The translations under genes and the position numbers were made by a program. A DNA stretch of 64,000 nucleotides from Paenibacillus sp. HB172176 (GTDB lineage: Bacteria; Bacillota; Bacilli; Paenibacillales; Paenibacillaceae), in contig NZ_JAATHD010000001.1 of assembly GCF_011947265.1 (NCBI RefSeq), positions 380,041 through 444,040 on the forward strand, read 5' to 3'. Below, piece by piece: positions 25,074 to 34,478 of this stretch (positions within the stretch are counted from its first letter, which is position 1; the number at the start of each line of letters is the position of its first letter). The notes beneath the pieces were generated by a model, which saw only the letters and a list, made by a program, of their open reading frames with translations, was not told the origin of the DNA and did no database searches.

Positions 25074-28000
25074 TCAGATATCGGAGGCTTGCATGAAGGC
25101 AATATCAGCCAGCAGGAGATCCGCAAATGGGATATCGATGTGCTTGCCGCTCTCCTTGGTGATTTTCTTGATTAGCGCTTCGTAACGCTTCTCTTCTTTC
25201 TTATCCTTCTTGGCCTTTTGAATCTTCTCAACTTGAGAAATTAGCTCCTTCGCCGTACTATGCTTCGTGATCCAACCGTTGCTTTCTCCGAGTTCGATAA
25301 GCTGCGCGAAATGATCAATATCCATCCTGGAGGTCAATGTGACATGCAGCGATGTTTGATTTCCGGCGATATCCTCGGCTGTAACGATCAGGCTGTGCGT
25401 TCCGAGAGTCAATGCAAGCGGATCAATCCATGCCAAGGACGGGATGGATGAGTCGTCCAAGGTGTATTCCAGTGCGTTCACGCCGCTTCCATCAGCGTTA
25501 TCATTCGCTGTCACATAGAACGGGACTGCGGCATGGGATTGATAGAAGGTCATAGAACCAGACAAGGACAGCATAGGAGCTGTTTTGTCGATCCAGATCT
25601 GCGCGCTTTGCACGGCTTCAACGTTTCCTGCGTTGTCCGTGGCGTAATACTCGATGAGATTCTGGCCTTCGGTCGATACGACGACGGGGCCTCCAGCGCT
25701 CATCCATTCCTCATTATTCAAGCGATATTGGATGCTGGCGATGTTGGATCCCCCCGCGCTATCCTGGGCCGTTAAGGTAAGAAGCACATCTTGCGTGTTG
25801 TAGTTGTTCTCGCCTGTTACGCCATAAGCGAACAGTGTTGTCGTTGGCGGTTCGACAGCGCTATTTGCCAGAACAACATCGCTCATCGCCAGCGGCTTGA
25901 GCTGGTAATTGCCTTGGTAGATCGCAGAAATGCCGGTTATATTTACAGTGCTGCCTGCGGGGAATGCGCTTTGAAAATCCTCGTAGCCAATGCCGGTTCG
26001 ACCATCGATGCGCACATGCGTGAAGCCCGAATCCTTCACGGCGTCGAATTCGAAGGAGCCTGTCGGCGCAGCTGCGATATAGTTCTGAATGGTGACATTC
26101 TGGAGGCTGACAAGCATGCCTTGATTCTCGTCGTTCAATGTGTTTTGAACGACGGCTTGAGGAGTTGCGGCTGTGCCGATCTTCTCAAGCGCAACAGGAT
26201 CCGTTAATTCAAGCTCGGTGTTATAGACGGTCTTCATCGCGCTAATTGTTATTTGGTCGCCTGCATGAAAACCGGAGCTTGTTTGATAGACATAGATGCC
26301 GCCGGTGGCATCCTGAAGATAGAAGCCTTGCCCGCCGAAGGTTCCGGGCTCTGAGGTAATAACGCCTTCTACAGTGACTAACGCATTGCTTGCTGATTGA
26401 CGGGCTTCCGCGATTGATATCGCAGCAGGAACCGGAGCTTCATCCTCCGGCAGCGGCTCTGCGGGAACGTCGGCGATGGTGACCGCTTCGGTCATTTCAT
26501 TGTTGCCATTTACTTTCAAGCGCAGACTGGCGCTGCCAGCTGCTGTCGGATTAAGCTGGACAGTCAAATCTTTGGCGGCATGTCCCGTGCCGTCAGCCGT
26601 CATGCTGAAGGATGAACTGTAGCCATAGCTTGTCGGCCACGCGCCGTCCTCGTTCTGAATCTTGGCGATTTGCGTGCCGCCAGGCAAGTAGAGGCCGACT
26701 GTCAGCCCCGACACGCTCTGCCCAGGCAGCAGATTGTCCGCTGCAACGCGAATTTGGAAGATTTCGGCGCTGGGCAGTGTGTCCTGATGAACAAAGCTGT
26801 AAGTCGGCTGGGAGGATTGCTGGGATGAGCCATAGGAGCCTGCCTTGAATGTGGATGGATCATACCATTTGTAGCCGGCTTCCGGCGCTGCCCACGGCTC
26901 AGCCTGAGGTTCAGTCGATTGCGCAGGGGCTTCGAATGAAAGCAGCTCTGTCGGCTCATCCAGCTCGAGTCCGACAACTTGAGCAAAGCTTGTGTAATCC
27001 TCTTGATTGGCCAGCCATTCGACAGTCTGAACGAGGAAGGTCGCATCATCCGCTTCGCCGCTGAAGCCGTCGTAAGTGGTTTTCTTCGAGCCGTTCTCCT
27101 CGCGAAGATATTTCGGAGTGGCGTCTTCGACAGGAGAAGAGTCGCCGATGAAGGCCGCTTTGCCTGCGCCAAGCTTGGAGACCGCCGCGAATGGCCCCTC
27201 GGCTTGTCCGCCTCCGCTATATACGCCGCTGTCGACCGCATATCCCCATGAAGACACGTTTGTTGGCACATAGACGAGACCTTTCGCCTTGGTCCCATCG
27301 AGAATCGCGAGCGTCGAGCCGGCATGCATGGCCACGGAACCGACGTCTTCGGTAATGCCGAAGGATTGATCCGCCGAGACCACATTGGTCATGTTATCCA
27401 CGTCGCCTAGAGCATTATAACGAAAGCGGACGCCGAAGTTGTCAGCGAGCCAATCCGAGCTCTCCACATCCTGCATGGCGGGAGATGCGGCTTCTTCCGC
27501 TGTCATGCCTTGAGCCGGATTCGACCAAGCGCCGCGGCGATAGCCGTTCATAATCTCTGAAGCGTCCCACCGGTTTTTGTTGCGGTCGGCGTTATAATGG
27601 TCGGCGATGAAGAAGATACTGCCGCCATCCTGCACATATTGGATGAGAGCTTCCTGCTCGGAGGTTTTGTACGGGATATTCGCTTCGCCGATGATGAAGA
27701 CGTCATAGTCCTTCAGCGCGTCGTAGGTGACGGCTTGCTCGCCGAAGGTATAAGGAATGGGGCGTTCGAGCGCGGCGACAGTGAAGCCGTCCGCTCTTAA
27801 GCCGTCCGCGAAATCGGAGAAAGCGCCGTCGATGACCCAATCAGCCGCTCCGGCCGTTTGACCATGCGTATTGTCGAACAGCACCTTTTTACCCGTGCCA
27901 TCCGGAAGAGGAGGAGTTGTAACCTGGTCTGAGCTGGTATATCCGTTCGCTATGGCATCCGCTTCCGTGTTGAAGAAGATACGCTTCTCTACCGGAACGG

Positions 28001-29642
28001 AGGCCCAGTCTTCCTTGTCTACATACTTGAATGTATCCGAGTTGCCGACGGGACGGCTTAAGCCGTCGCCCGAGAAGCGCGCGCGGAAGACGAACGGCAG
28101 CTCCTGAAGCGGGTTCGTCATGTCCCAGATGCCAATTGCTTGGTCCATTGCCGTTTTGACAGCGGCTTGATAGTGGTTGTATTCCTCGAGGGAGCCAATC
28201 GGCGAGATGAAATACGTAACGGCATAGCCTTGCTCGACCATATCAAGATTGACATTTAAGCTGTCGGACTCTCGAACAACTTCGGCGAGCAAACGGCCGT
28301 ATTTGTCTATGGATTCTTCGCCGACCTTCAAGATGACATTGTAGCCAGGCTGCAAGAGAGTTTCCATATATTGCTTGGCAGAGAGGCCGAAATCCAGTTG
28401 ATTCTGATCGGCAGGGGTTTGCACGCCGCCGTTCAGATTCATATACGCATCGGATTCCGGCGTATCGATATTGAGGAAGCGCACATTGGTCGCGCCTAGA
28501 ACGGGGCTTTGCAGCGCGATGGTGTCTCCATCGACCACATGATCGACGATGCCTTCGTATTCGCCGGGGGCCGATGGATAGAGCGGCGGTTGATCGGAGG
28601 CCAGCACAACATCCGCAGCTTTGCGCGGAATAACTTGATAGCTGTTATATTGGCTCAGAATGCCGGTGACGTCATACCAGTGATTGGCCAAGATGGCGGA
28701 TATATCCATGGAGCCTTCCATGATGCGAAACGTGGTGCCGTTGAAATCCTGGTCAACGGCTTGGATGTTGTAGCCGCCTCCAGCAGGCCTTGCAGGCACG
28801 GTCTGGAAGTAACCAGTCAAATGAACAAGTTGGCCTTCATAGGGCTCTGCTATGGCAGGATCCTGCAGGTCGGCCAGGGATAGCTGGACGGGGGCGGGCA
28901 TTGGTTGATTTTGCGCGATAACAGTTATGGATGAAGGGCTGATCTCCGTGAGTCCCATATAAGAGGTGATGGAGCCTGTAACCTGAATTTGGTCTCCTTC
29001 AACCAAGTCAGGAAAGCCGGCTGTGGAATAATGGTAAATATTGATGCCGCCCGTGCTGTCTTGCACGAAAGTCGAGAGCTTGCCGCCGCCGATGGCGGAG
29101 TTGTCCGCTGTAACGATGCCTTCAATCGTTACAGTACCTGAAGCTTGCTTCGCGTCGGTGATCGAGACGACTTCGGCAGAAGGATCTGTCGGCGTTGTAT
29201 CTTCCTCCATGAAGGCAATGGAAGTAGGCGATTTTAAACCCGGGTAGGAGTTGTAGAGTGCGAGCGATCCGGAAACCTTCACCTTCATGCCGATAATATC
29301 GGGATTCGTCTGAAGTCCGAATTCGGAGCGATAAGAGGATGTAAGCTGGACGTCGAGCAATTTGGCATTGTCCTGCTCGCCAGCGGTGTCGGCGATTAAG
29401 AAGTTATAATCATTGCTGAAAGGGGCGGTCATGTTTTTGGATAGTGAGCCTGTAGCATGGCCGACAATGTATCCTTCAACCGTACCAGTACCCGTGTTGC
29501 TTGCGATCGCCTCAGCGACGGTCAGCGAGCCGTCCGCGTTTGCGGCGAATGCCCGAGCGGGCGCGAGCCCGATCGCGTTCGACAGAATCAGGATTGCCGC
29601 GAGCACGATCCATGAGAATCGTTTGAGCTTGACCAATCTCAT
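25074..29642 (-). CDS. Giant secreted nuclease-type protein (YhcR-like OB-fold, thermonuclease, GATase-like, FIMAH)
   Basis: The product has 1522 residues with a signal peptide (1-34). In order: DUF6359-like and YhcR-type OB-fold domains (to about 340) and a thermonuclease domain (about 360-500) with VDGDTIAL, NIDTPES and SIDKYGRLLAEV, which carry the Arg and Glu/Asp positions of active SNase. A GATase-like/DUF4350-like domain follows (about 590-860), with FIIGEAN and FFIADHYN. Next come further OB-fold domains, an Ig-like OmpL47-type domain, and a lysine-rich FIMAH-like C-terminus (about 1435-1522). It should degrade extracellular nucleic acid. AGGAGG precedes the ATG. A PHO-like promoter lies upstream and a nucleotidase gene sits next door. 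Confidence 0.88.
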   Translation of the reverse strand: MRLVKLKRFSWIVLAAILILSNAIGLAPARAFAANADGSLTVAEAIASNTGTGTVEGYIVGHATGSLSKNMTAPFSNDYNFLIADTAGEQDNAKLLDVQLTSSYRSEFGLQTNPDIIGMKVKVSGSLALYNSYPGLKSPTSIAFMEEDTTPTDPSAEVVSITDAKQASGTVTIEGIVTADNSAIGGGKLSTFVQDSTGGINIYHYSTAGFPDLVEGDQIQVTGSITSYMGLTEISPSSITVIAQNQPMPAPVQLSLADLQDPAIAEPYEGQLVHLTGYFQTVPARPAGGGYNIQAVDQDFNGTTFRIMEGSMDISAILANHWYDVTGILSQYNSYQVIPRKAADVVLASDQPPLYPSAPGEYEGIVDHVVDGDTIALQSPVLGATNVRFLNIDTPESDAYMNLNGGVQTPADQNQLDFGLSAKQYMETLLQPGYNVILKVGEESIDKYGRLLAEVVRESDSLNVNLDMVEQGYAVTYFISPIGSLEEYNHYQAAVKTAMDQAIGIWDMTNPLQELPFVFRARFSGDGLSRPVGNSDTFKYVDKEDWASVPVEKRIFFNTEADAIANGYTSSDQVTTPPLPDGTGKKVLFDNTHGQTAGAADWVIDGAFSDFADGLRADGFTVAALERPIPYTFGEQAVTYDALKDYDVFIIGEANIPYKTSEQEALIQYVQDGGSIFFIADHYNADRNKNRWDASEIMNGYRRGAWSNPAQGMTAEEAASPAMQDVESSDWLADNFGVRFRYNALGDVDNMTNVVSADQSFGITEDVGSVAMHAGSTLAILDGTKAKGLVYVPTNVSSWGYAVDSGVYSGGGQAEGPFAAVSKLGAGKAAFIGDSSPVEDATPKYLREENGSKKTTYDGFSGEADDATFLVQTVEWLANQEDYTSFAQVVGLELDEPTELLSFEAPAQSTEPQAEPWAAPEAGYKWYDPSTFKAGSYGSSQQSSQPTYSFVHQDTLPSAEIFQIRVAADNLLPGQSVSGLTVGLYLPGGTQIAKIQNEDGAWPTSYGYSSSFSMTADGTGHAAKDLTVQLNPTAAGSASLRLKVNGNNEMTEAVTIADVPAEPLPEDEAPVPAAISIAEARQSASNALVTVEGVITSEPGTFGGQGFYLQDATGGIYVYQTSSGFHAGDQITISAMKTVYNTELELTDPVALEKIGTAATPQAVVQNTLNDENQGMLVSLQNVTIQNYIAAAPTGSFEFDAVKDSGFTHVRIDGRTGIGYEDFQSAFPAGSTVNITGISAIYQGNYQLKPLAMSDVVLANSAVEPPTTTLFAYGVTGENNYNTQDVLLTLTAQDSAGGSNIASIQYRLNNEEWMSAGGPVVVSTEGQNLIEYYATDNAGNVEAVQSAQIWIDKTAPMLSLSGSMTFYQSHAAVPFYVTANDNADGSGVNALEYTLDDSSIPSLAWIDPLALTLGTHSLIVTAEDIAGNQTSLHVTLTSRMDIDHFAQLIELGESNGWITKHSTAKELISQVEKIQKAKKDKKEEKRYEALIKKITKESGKHIDIPFADLLLADIAFMQASDI

Positions 29643-29681
29643 TTTTCACAAACCTCCTAATTGGAAATGGATTACGAGTCC

Positions 29682-29735
29682 ACTATACGAGGCAAGTGTA
29701 TGTGCCAAGTCAACGCGATGTTAAGTTATTATAAT
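29682..29735 (-). promoter_or_regulatory. Candidate PhoP-dependent promoter of the secreted nuclease
   Basis: On the minus strand four hexamers start every 11 bp: ATTATA (29735), TTAACA (29724), TTGACT (29713) and CATACA (29702). A -10 TATAGT begins at 29687, 15 bp after the start of the last repeat. The middle two match the TTAACA PHO box; the outer two are weak. The spacing is the same as in the phosphonate operon promoter at 31632-31685. Confidence 0.6.
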
Positions 29736-29821
29736 GAATGGAATAATTGGTTAAATATGTAGTTCTTGAGAATTAGGGCCCGGGATCTATTCCATGTAAA
29801 TGAGTAAGAATCGCGTTTATC

Positions 29822-31453
29822 TTATATCGTACCCGATTGTTCGCTGCCATGGCTGCTTATGCGGCGTTCGTCGCTGTTCACGACGCGCCAGTTGTTGTTC
29901 ACGCCAGCTTCAATCACGCCTCGCTCCCGGATATAGTCGGCAAGAAGCTCCACCATATCGACGGCGATGTCCTTCACGACTGGCTTGTTCCGAAACATGC
30001 TGTAGTTACCGCCCCCGCCCGCGCGATAGTTGTTCATGACCACGTCGAATGTCTGATCCATGCGCATCGGCTGGCCGCGCCATTCCAGCTTTGTTACCCG
30101 CTGTCCCTTCTCACGAGCAATATCCAGCTCATAATCGATGCCTTCCCACATGTCATAGTTGAAATGCTGCGGCTTAGGCATCAAATAAGCTTCGCTAACC
30201 GCAATCGCTCCTCGTTCGTCGAGCTCGAAGTATTCCGCCGATTTCTCCAAAGCCTCCCGAATGTCGCTTCCAGATATGCGCAGCACCTTCAGCGTGTTGG
30301 GATAAATGTAATTCGACACAACCTCGCGCATCGTAATTCGCTTGCCGAAGCCCGGAGACTGATTATCGAAGATGGCGGTGCAGGATATATCAGCGCCGGA
30401 GACTTCCATCTGTACGCGATTGATGAATTCGACGAAGTGATGCTCCCGTAAGCGCGCTTCCTCATGCGATGCGAAGGTCATATCGCCGCTTGCGCGCCCG
30501 ATAGGCTGATCCAGCCAAACTTGCGTCAGAGTTTCAACCTCGGCGGCAATGCGTTCCACCGTTTCATCAGGCTCGTATTCCTCTGCTGAAAGCAATTCAG
30601 ACTCGCAGGTCTTCAAGGTCCAGACTTCTTCAATTCGCTCGAATTGTAACGTGACCTTGCCCAAATATCGTCCTTCATTCGAAGGCTGGACGACGCAGAC
30701 GCCGTTGATGCTGCAGCCCGCGATGGCGCGATGCTGATGGCCGGTCAGCAGCACATCGATGCCTTCGATCTGCTCGCAAATCGCGTATCCGACATTCTCT
30801 CCGGTAAAAGGCTCTGTTGAACCGCCTGTCTCAGGATCGCGCTCGAAGCCGCCGTGATAAGAGACGACAACGGCATCCACCTGTTCTTGCCGCTTCAAAA
30901 CGTCTACCCAGTGACGAGCGGTTTCCACGGGATCATCGAAACGAATTCCCGCTATATGCTGCGGCTGCTCCCAATTCGGGATATACGAGGTTGTAAGACC
31001 CAATATTCCGATTCGCAGGCCATTCTTCAGCTCGCGAACGATATACGGTTTTCCGAACAGCGGCTCTCCTGATGCTTCATTCACAATATTGGCCGACAGC
31101 CACGGAAAGCTTGAGGCCTCGACAGCTTCCTTCAAATAAGGCAGGCCATAATTAAATTCATGATTGCCGGGCACGGCCGCGTCATAGCGCAGCTCATTCA
31201 TGCAGGCGACAACGGGATTGGGGGGCTCGTTGTTAATCCTCGCATGATAATACGTCAGCGGAGTGCCCTGCAGACAGTCTCCGTTGTCAATCAGCAGTAT
31301 GTTCGGATGAAGGCCGCGCATTTCTTTCACAATAGTCGCGATTCGAGCAAGACCATAGGAGACTTCCGTCTTGTCAGCGTAGCTTCTAGGCAGCAGAAAG
31401 CCATGCAAGTCGCTCGTCTCCAGGACAATTACTTCGCATAGTTGATTTGACAT
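29822..31453 (-). CDS. Bifunctional metallophosphatase/5'-nucleotidase (UshA/YfkN type, no signal peptide)
   Basis: The product has 543 residues from the ATG at 31453 (AAAGGAGGAG upstream); the frame is open further but without a site. The calcineurin-type metallophosphatase domain shows SDLHGF, DNGDCLQG, GNHEFNYG and GHQH, the metal ligands. The 5'-nucleotidase C-terminal domain (about 325-520) shows NNYRAGGGGNYSMF, the nucleotide-binding region. Substrates in this family are 5'-nucleotides and 2',3'-cyclic nucleotides. No signal peptide is seen, so it likely acts inside the cell. It lies between a secreted nuclease and a phosphonate-type transporter, consistent with nucleic acid as a phosphate source. 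Confidence 0.9.
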   Translation of the reverse strand: MSNQLCEVIVLETSDLHGFLLPRSYADKTEVSYGLARIATIVKEMRGLHPNILLIDNGDCLQGTPLTYYHARINNEPPNPVVACMNELRYDAAVPGNHEFNYGLPYLKEAVEASSFPWLSANIVNEASGEPLFGKPYIVRELKNGLRIGILGLTTSYIPNWEQPQHIAGIRFDDPVETARHWVDVLKRQEQVDAVVVSYHGGFERDPETGGSTEPFTGENVGYAICEQIEGIDVLLTGHQHRAIAGCSINGVCVVQPSNEGRYLGKVTLQFERIEEVWTLKTCESELLSAEEYEPDETVERIAAEVETLTQVWLDQPIGRASGDMTFASHEEARLREHHFVEFINRVQMEVSGADISCTAIFDNQSPGFGKRITMREVVSNYIYPNTLKVLRISGSDIREALEKSAEYFELDERGAIAVSEAYLMPKPQHFNYDMWEGIDYELDIAREKGQRVTKLEWRGQPMRMDQTFDVVMNNYRAGGGGNYSMFRNKPVVKDIAVDMVELLADYIRERGVIEAGVNNNWRVVNSDERRISSHGSEQSGTI

Positions 31454-31631
31454 AGGCTCCTCCTTTGCAAAAATGAACGATATAAGTTGAACGAAAGATT
31501 CTCTCGTGCATATTGCAGCGAGAACAGAGCATTCTTCCAATCACTGATGTTCCCAAATTTCTTCAAGCGCAGGAGCAAGAATTGACTCATTCTACCATAC
31601 AAATTTAGGGTTTATGCACTGTGATCCCACA

Positions 31632-31685
31632 TTTACAGTATCTTAACTATTTTTTGACAGATCGTTAACGAATGGGTTGTACAAT
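31632..31685 (+). promoter_or_regulatory. PHO-box promoter of the phosphonate-type ABC operon
   Basis: Four hexamers with exact 11-bp period, TTTACA (31632), TTAACT (31643), TTGACA (31654) and TTAACG (31665), match the TTAACA direct repeats bound by PhoP in Bacillus. A -10 TACAAT at 31680-31685 follows at the expected distance. The operon should be induced on phosphate limitation. Confidence 0.85.
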
Positions 31686-31734
31686 GTGGAAGGGTTAGAA
31701 GAGACAGTATAAAAAACGGTATGGAGGTCTTCAG

Positions 31735-32769
31735 GTGAAAAACAAACTGATAATGCTCATGACAGCGATGCTTGCAATCGGATTGCTGGCGGGCTGCGGC
31801 AACAACGACGGAAGCAACGGATCAAGCAAGGAAATCAAGGAGTTGAAGGTGAGCTTCGTGCCTTCCAAGGACCCGGACGAGATCATAACGGCAACCGAGC
31901 CGCTCAAAGAATTGCTGAAAAAGCAGCTTGCGGAAGAAGGCTACACCGTGGACAGCGTTAAAATCGATGTAGGAACCTCCTATGAAGCAGTCGGCGAAGC
32001 GCTAAGCGCAGGCACTACGGATATCGGCTTGATCCCGGGCGGAACCTACGCGCTGTATGATGATGGCGCGGATGTCATCCTGACAGCAACGCGCAAAGCG
32101 CTGTCCATCGATTCTGACAATGCAAAGGATTGGAATGATAATAAGCCGACGACAGGCCTCGATACGGAGCAAGCCTCCTATTATCGCTCGTTGGTATTGG
32201 CGGGTCCGTCCCCAAAAGGGAAAGAACTGGCGGCCAAAGTGAACAATGGCGAAGAATTGACTTGGGATGATCTGAACAGCGCGAACTGGGCGGTGATGTC
32301 TACTTCATCCTCCGCCGGTTATATCTATCCTACTTTATGGCTGAAGGACAAGTACGGCAAAAGCTTGACGGATCTGTCCAAGATTACGACTTCGGATTCT
32401 TATGGCAGCTCATTCGCTCGTCTTGCGACGGAGCAAGCCGACATTATTGTTGTCTATGCTGACGCTCGCCGCGACAATGAATCGAAATGGCAAAGCGACT
32501 ATAAGGGCAAAGGCACGATTTGGGAGGATACGAATGTCATTGGCGTGACATCGCCGATCTATAACGATACCATCTCGGTAAGCAAGAAGTCCAAGATCAT
32601 GAACGAAGATCTGAAGAAGGCACTGCAGGATGCATTCATTGCGATCGCAGGTACGGAAGAAGGCAAAAAGGTCATTGCCATCTACTCTCATGAAGGATAC
32701 AAGGTGGCACAGTCTTCCGATTACGACGACGAGCGCGAAGCACAAGAAATTATCAAAAGCATGAAGTGA
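31735..32769 (+). CDS. phnD: Phosphonate/phosphite/phosphate ABC transporter substrate-binding lipoprotein
   Basis: The product has 344 residues. A lipoprotein signal peptide ends in the lipobox LLAGC, so the mature protein is anchored by a lipidated Cys. The PhnD-like periplasmic-binding fold follows, with KVSFVPSKDPDEI, GTTDIGLIPGGTYALY and STSSSAGYIYPTLWLKDKYG, the phosphonate-pocket region (SS-AGY). The GTG start at 31735 has GGAGG upstream. It is the first gene of the operon behind a PHO box and is followed by a stem-loop that may boost its level above the ATPase and permeases. Confidence 0.93.
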   Translation: MKNKLIMLMTAMLAIGLLAGCGNNDGSNGSSKEIKELKVSFVPSKDPDEIITATEPLKELLKKQLAEEGYTVDSVKIDVGTSYEAVGEALSAGTTDIGLIPGGTYALYDDGADVILTATRKALSIDSDNAKDWNDNKPTTGLDTEQASYYRSLVLAGPSPKGKELAAKVNNGEELTWDDLNSANWAVMSTSSSAGYIYPTLWLKDKYGKSLTDLSKITTSDSYGSSFARLATEQADIIVVYADARRDNESKWQSDYKGKGTIWEDTNVIGVTSPIYNDTISVSKKSKIMNEDLKKALQDAFIAIAGTEEGKKVIAIYSHEGYKVAQSSDYDDEREAQEIIKSMK

Positions 32770-32804
32770 ATATCGCTGTACGAAGGCATGCATGATCCTC
32801 CAAC

Positions 32805-32838
32805 AATGAGAACATCACTTTTTCATGATGTTCTCATT
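32805..32838 (+). terminator. Stem-loop between phnD and phnC
   Basis: A perfect 13-bp stem (32805-32817 with 32826-32838) with an eight-base loop and only a short T-rich tail. It probably acts as a partial terminator or 3' stabiliser giving more binding protein than membrane components. Confidence 0.75.
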
Positions 32839-32876
32839 TTCATTTCTCCAAATCCACGGCCAAAGGACGGACGTCT

Positions 32877-33662
32877 ATGATTACTTTTTTTAATGTGAAC
32901 AAAACCTATGCAAACGGCACAACCGCGCTGCAGAATATTAACCTGAAAATCAAGCAAGGAGAATTCGTCGCCGTTATCGGTCTTTCGGGCGCGGGCAAAT
33001 CAACATTTATTCGATGCATTAACAGGATGCACGACATTACTAGCGGCACGATCCGCGTCGACGACGTCGATGTATCCAAGCTGAGAGGGCGGCATATTCG
33101 GCAATTTCGGCGAAGAATCGGGATGATCTTCCAATCGTTCAATCTGGTAACTCGCACAACCGTCATTAATAATGTGTTGGTTTCGTTCGTACCGGAGCTT
33201 CCCCTATGGCGTAAGCTGACCGGCGTCTTCATGAAGCAGCATAAAGTGAAAGCGCTCGAGGCGCTGGATAAGGTCGGCATTCTGGACAAGGCGTTCCTCC
33301 GTGTCGACCAGTTGTCCGGCGGACAGCAGCAGCGGGTCGCGCTGGCGCGCACCCTTGCGCAGAACCCGGACATCATTCTCGCGGATGAGCCTATTGCTTC
33401 TCTCGACCCGGTTACCGCGCATATCGTGATGGATGATTTCAAGAGAATTAACAAGGATACGAACATCTCCGTCATTATGAATATCCATCATGTCGAGATC
33501 GCTCTCCAGTATGCAGATCGCATTATCGGCATTCGCAAGGGCGAGGTTGTGTACGACGGCGAGACCTCCGAGGTGACGCAAGGCATCCTTCAAGACATCT
33601 ACGGCGGCAGATGGAACGAGGAGAAGGCGGCGATAGAAGGGAAGGATCATCATGTGGGATAA
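32877..33662 (+). CDS. phnC: Phosphonate ABC transporter ATP-binding protein
   Basis: The product has 261 residues. Walker A is GLSGAGKST, the ABC signature is LSGGQQQR and Walker B is IILADEP followed by an SLDP D-loop; the H-loop His is in IHHVE. The order and homology to PhnC are clear. It energises uptake by the two permeases that follow, and it overlaps the first of them by 11 bp. The start ATG at 32877 has AAAGGACGG upstream. Confidence 0.93.
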   Translation: MITFFNVNKTYANGTTALQNINLKIKQGEFVAVIGLSGAGKSTFIRCINRMHDITSGTIRVDDVDVSKLRGRHIRQFRRRIGMIFQSFNLVTRTTVINNVLVSFVPELPLWRKLTGVFMKQHKVKALEALDKVGILDKAFLRVDQLSGGQQQRVALARTLAQNPDIILADEPIASLDPVTAHIVMDDFKRINKDTNISVIMNIHHVEIALQYADRIIGIRKGEVVYDGETSEVTQGILQDIYGGRWNEEKAAIEGKDHHVG

Positions 33663-34467
33663 ACTGTATCCGCCGAAGAGGATCATGCTCTCCGACGGCA
33701 AGGTCGTGATGGAGAAGCGGTCGCCTGTTCCGATTGTCATTATCGCTCTCCTTGCTTGCACGATTCTTGCTACGAAAATAACAGATTTCAGCTTCCCTGT
33801 TCTTTTCACCAGGATATACGAGTTCTTCACGATCTTCCGCGCGATGATTCCGCCGGATTGGGACAGCTTGAACAGTATCTGGCAGCCGCTGTTCGATACG
33901 ATCAAGATGTCGCTGCTCGGCTCGCTGCTTGGCTCCGTGCTAGCCTTGCCTGTTACAGTAGCGGCCTCCTCCAATATTACGCCATCGAGAATCGTTGTTG
34001 TTGTCTGCAAGACGGCGCTAAGTCTGCTTCGCACGTTGCCAACTCTTATTACGGCATTGATCGCGACCTTCGTATTTGGACTGGGACCTATGGCCGGTAC
34101 CGTGGCGATTATGCTCTTCACAATCTCTTATGTGGGCAAGCTGCTCTATGAACAGATTGAGAATGTGGATATGGGCGCCTTCGAGGCGATGGAATCAATC
34201 GGGATGACGAGGCTGCAAGCTTTCCGCTTCGCGATCGTTCCGCAGGTGCTTCCCGGCTACATCTCCACATCGCTGTATTGCTTTGAGGGTAATGTTCGCT
34301 ATGCGGCCATTCTTGGCTATGTCGGCGCCGGCGGCATCGGCTTGATTATTAATGAGGGGCTCGGCTGGCGCGATTATCCGGCCGTCGGCATGATTATTCT
34401 GGTATTAATCGTGACGGTATACGGAATTGAAAGAGTCAGCGAGCATTTTCGGAAAAAGCTCATCTAA
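33652..34467 (+). CDS. phnE: Phosphonate ABC transporter permease (first PhnE)
   Basis: The product has 271 residues with about six membrane helices. The EAA-type cytoplasmic loop that contacts the ATPase is EAMESIGMTRLQAFRFAIVPQ, followed by YVGAGGIGLIINEG. It overlaps phnC. With the next gene it would form a heterodimeric channel. Confidence 0.92.
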   Translation: MWDKLYPPKRIMLSDGKVVMEKRSPVPIVIIALLACTILATKITDFSFPVLFTRIYEFFTIFRAMIPPDWDSLNSIWQPLFDTIKMSLLGSLLGSVLALPVTVAASSNITPSRIVVVVCKTALSLLRTLPTLITALIATFVFGLGPMAGTVAIMLFTISYVGKLLYEQIENVDMGAFEAMESIGMTRLQAFRFAIVPQVLPGYISTSLYCFEGNVRYAAILGYVGAGGIGLIINEGLGWRDYPAVGMIILVLIVTVYGIERVSEHFRKKLI

Positions 34468-34478
34468 AGGGAGACATT

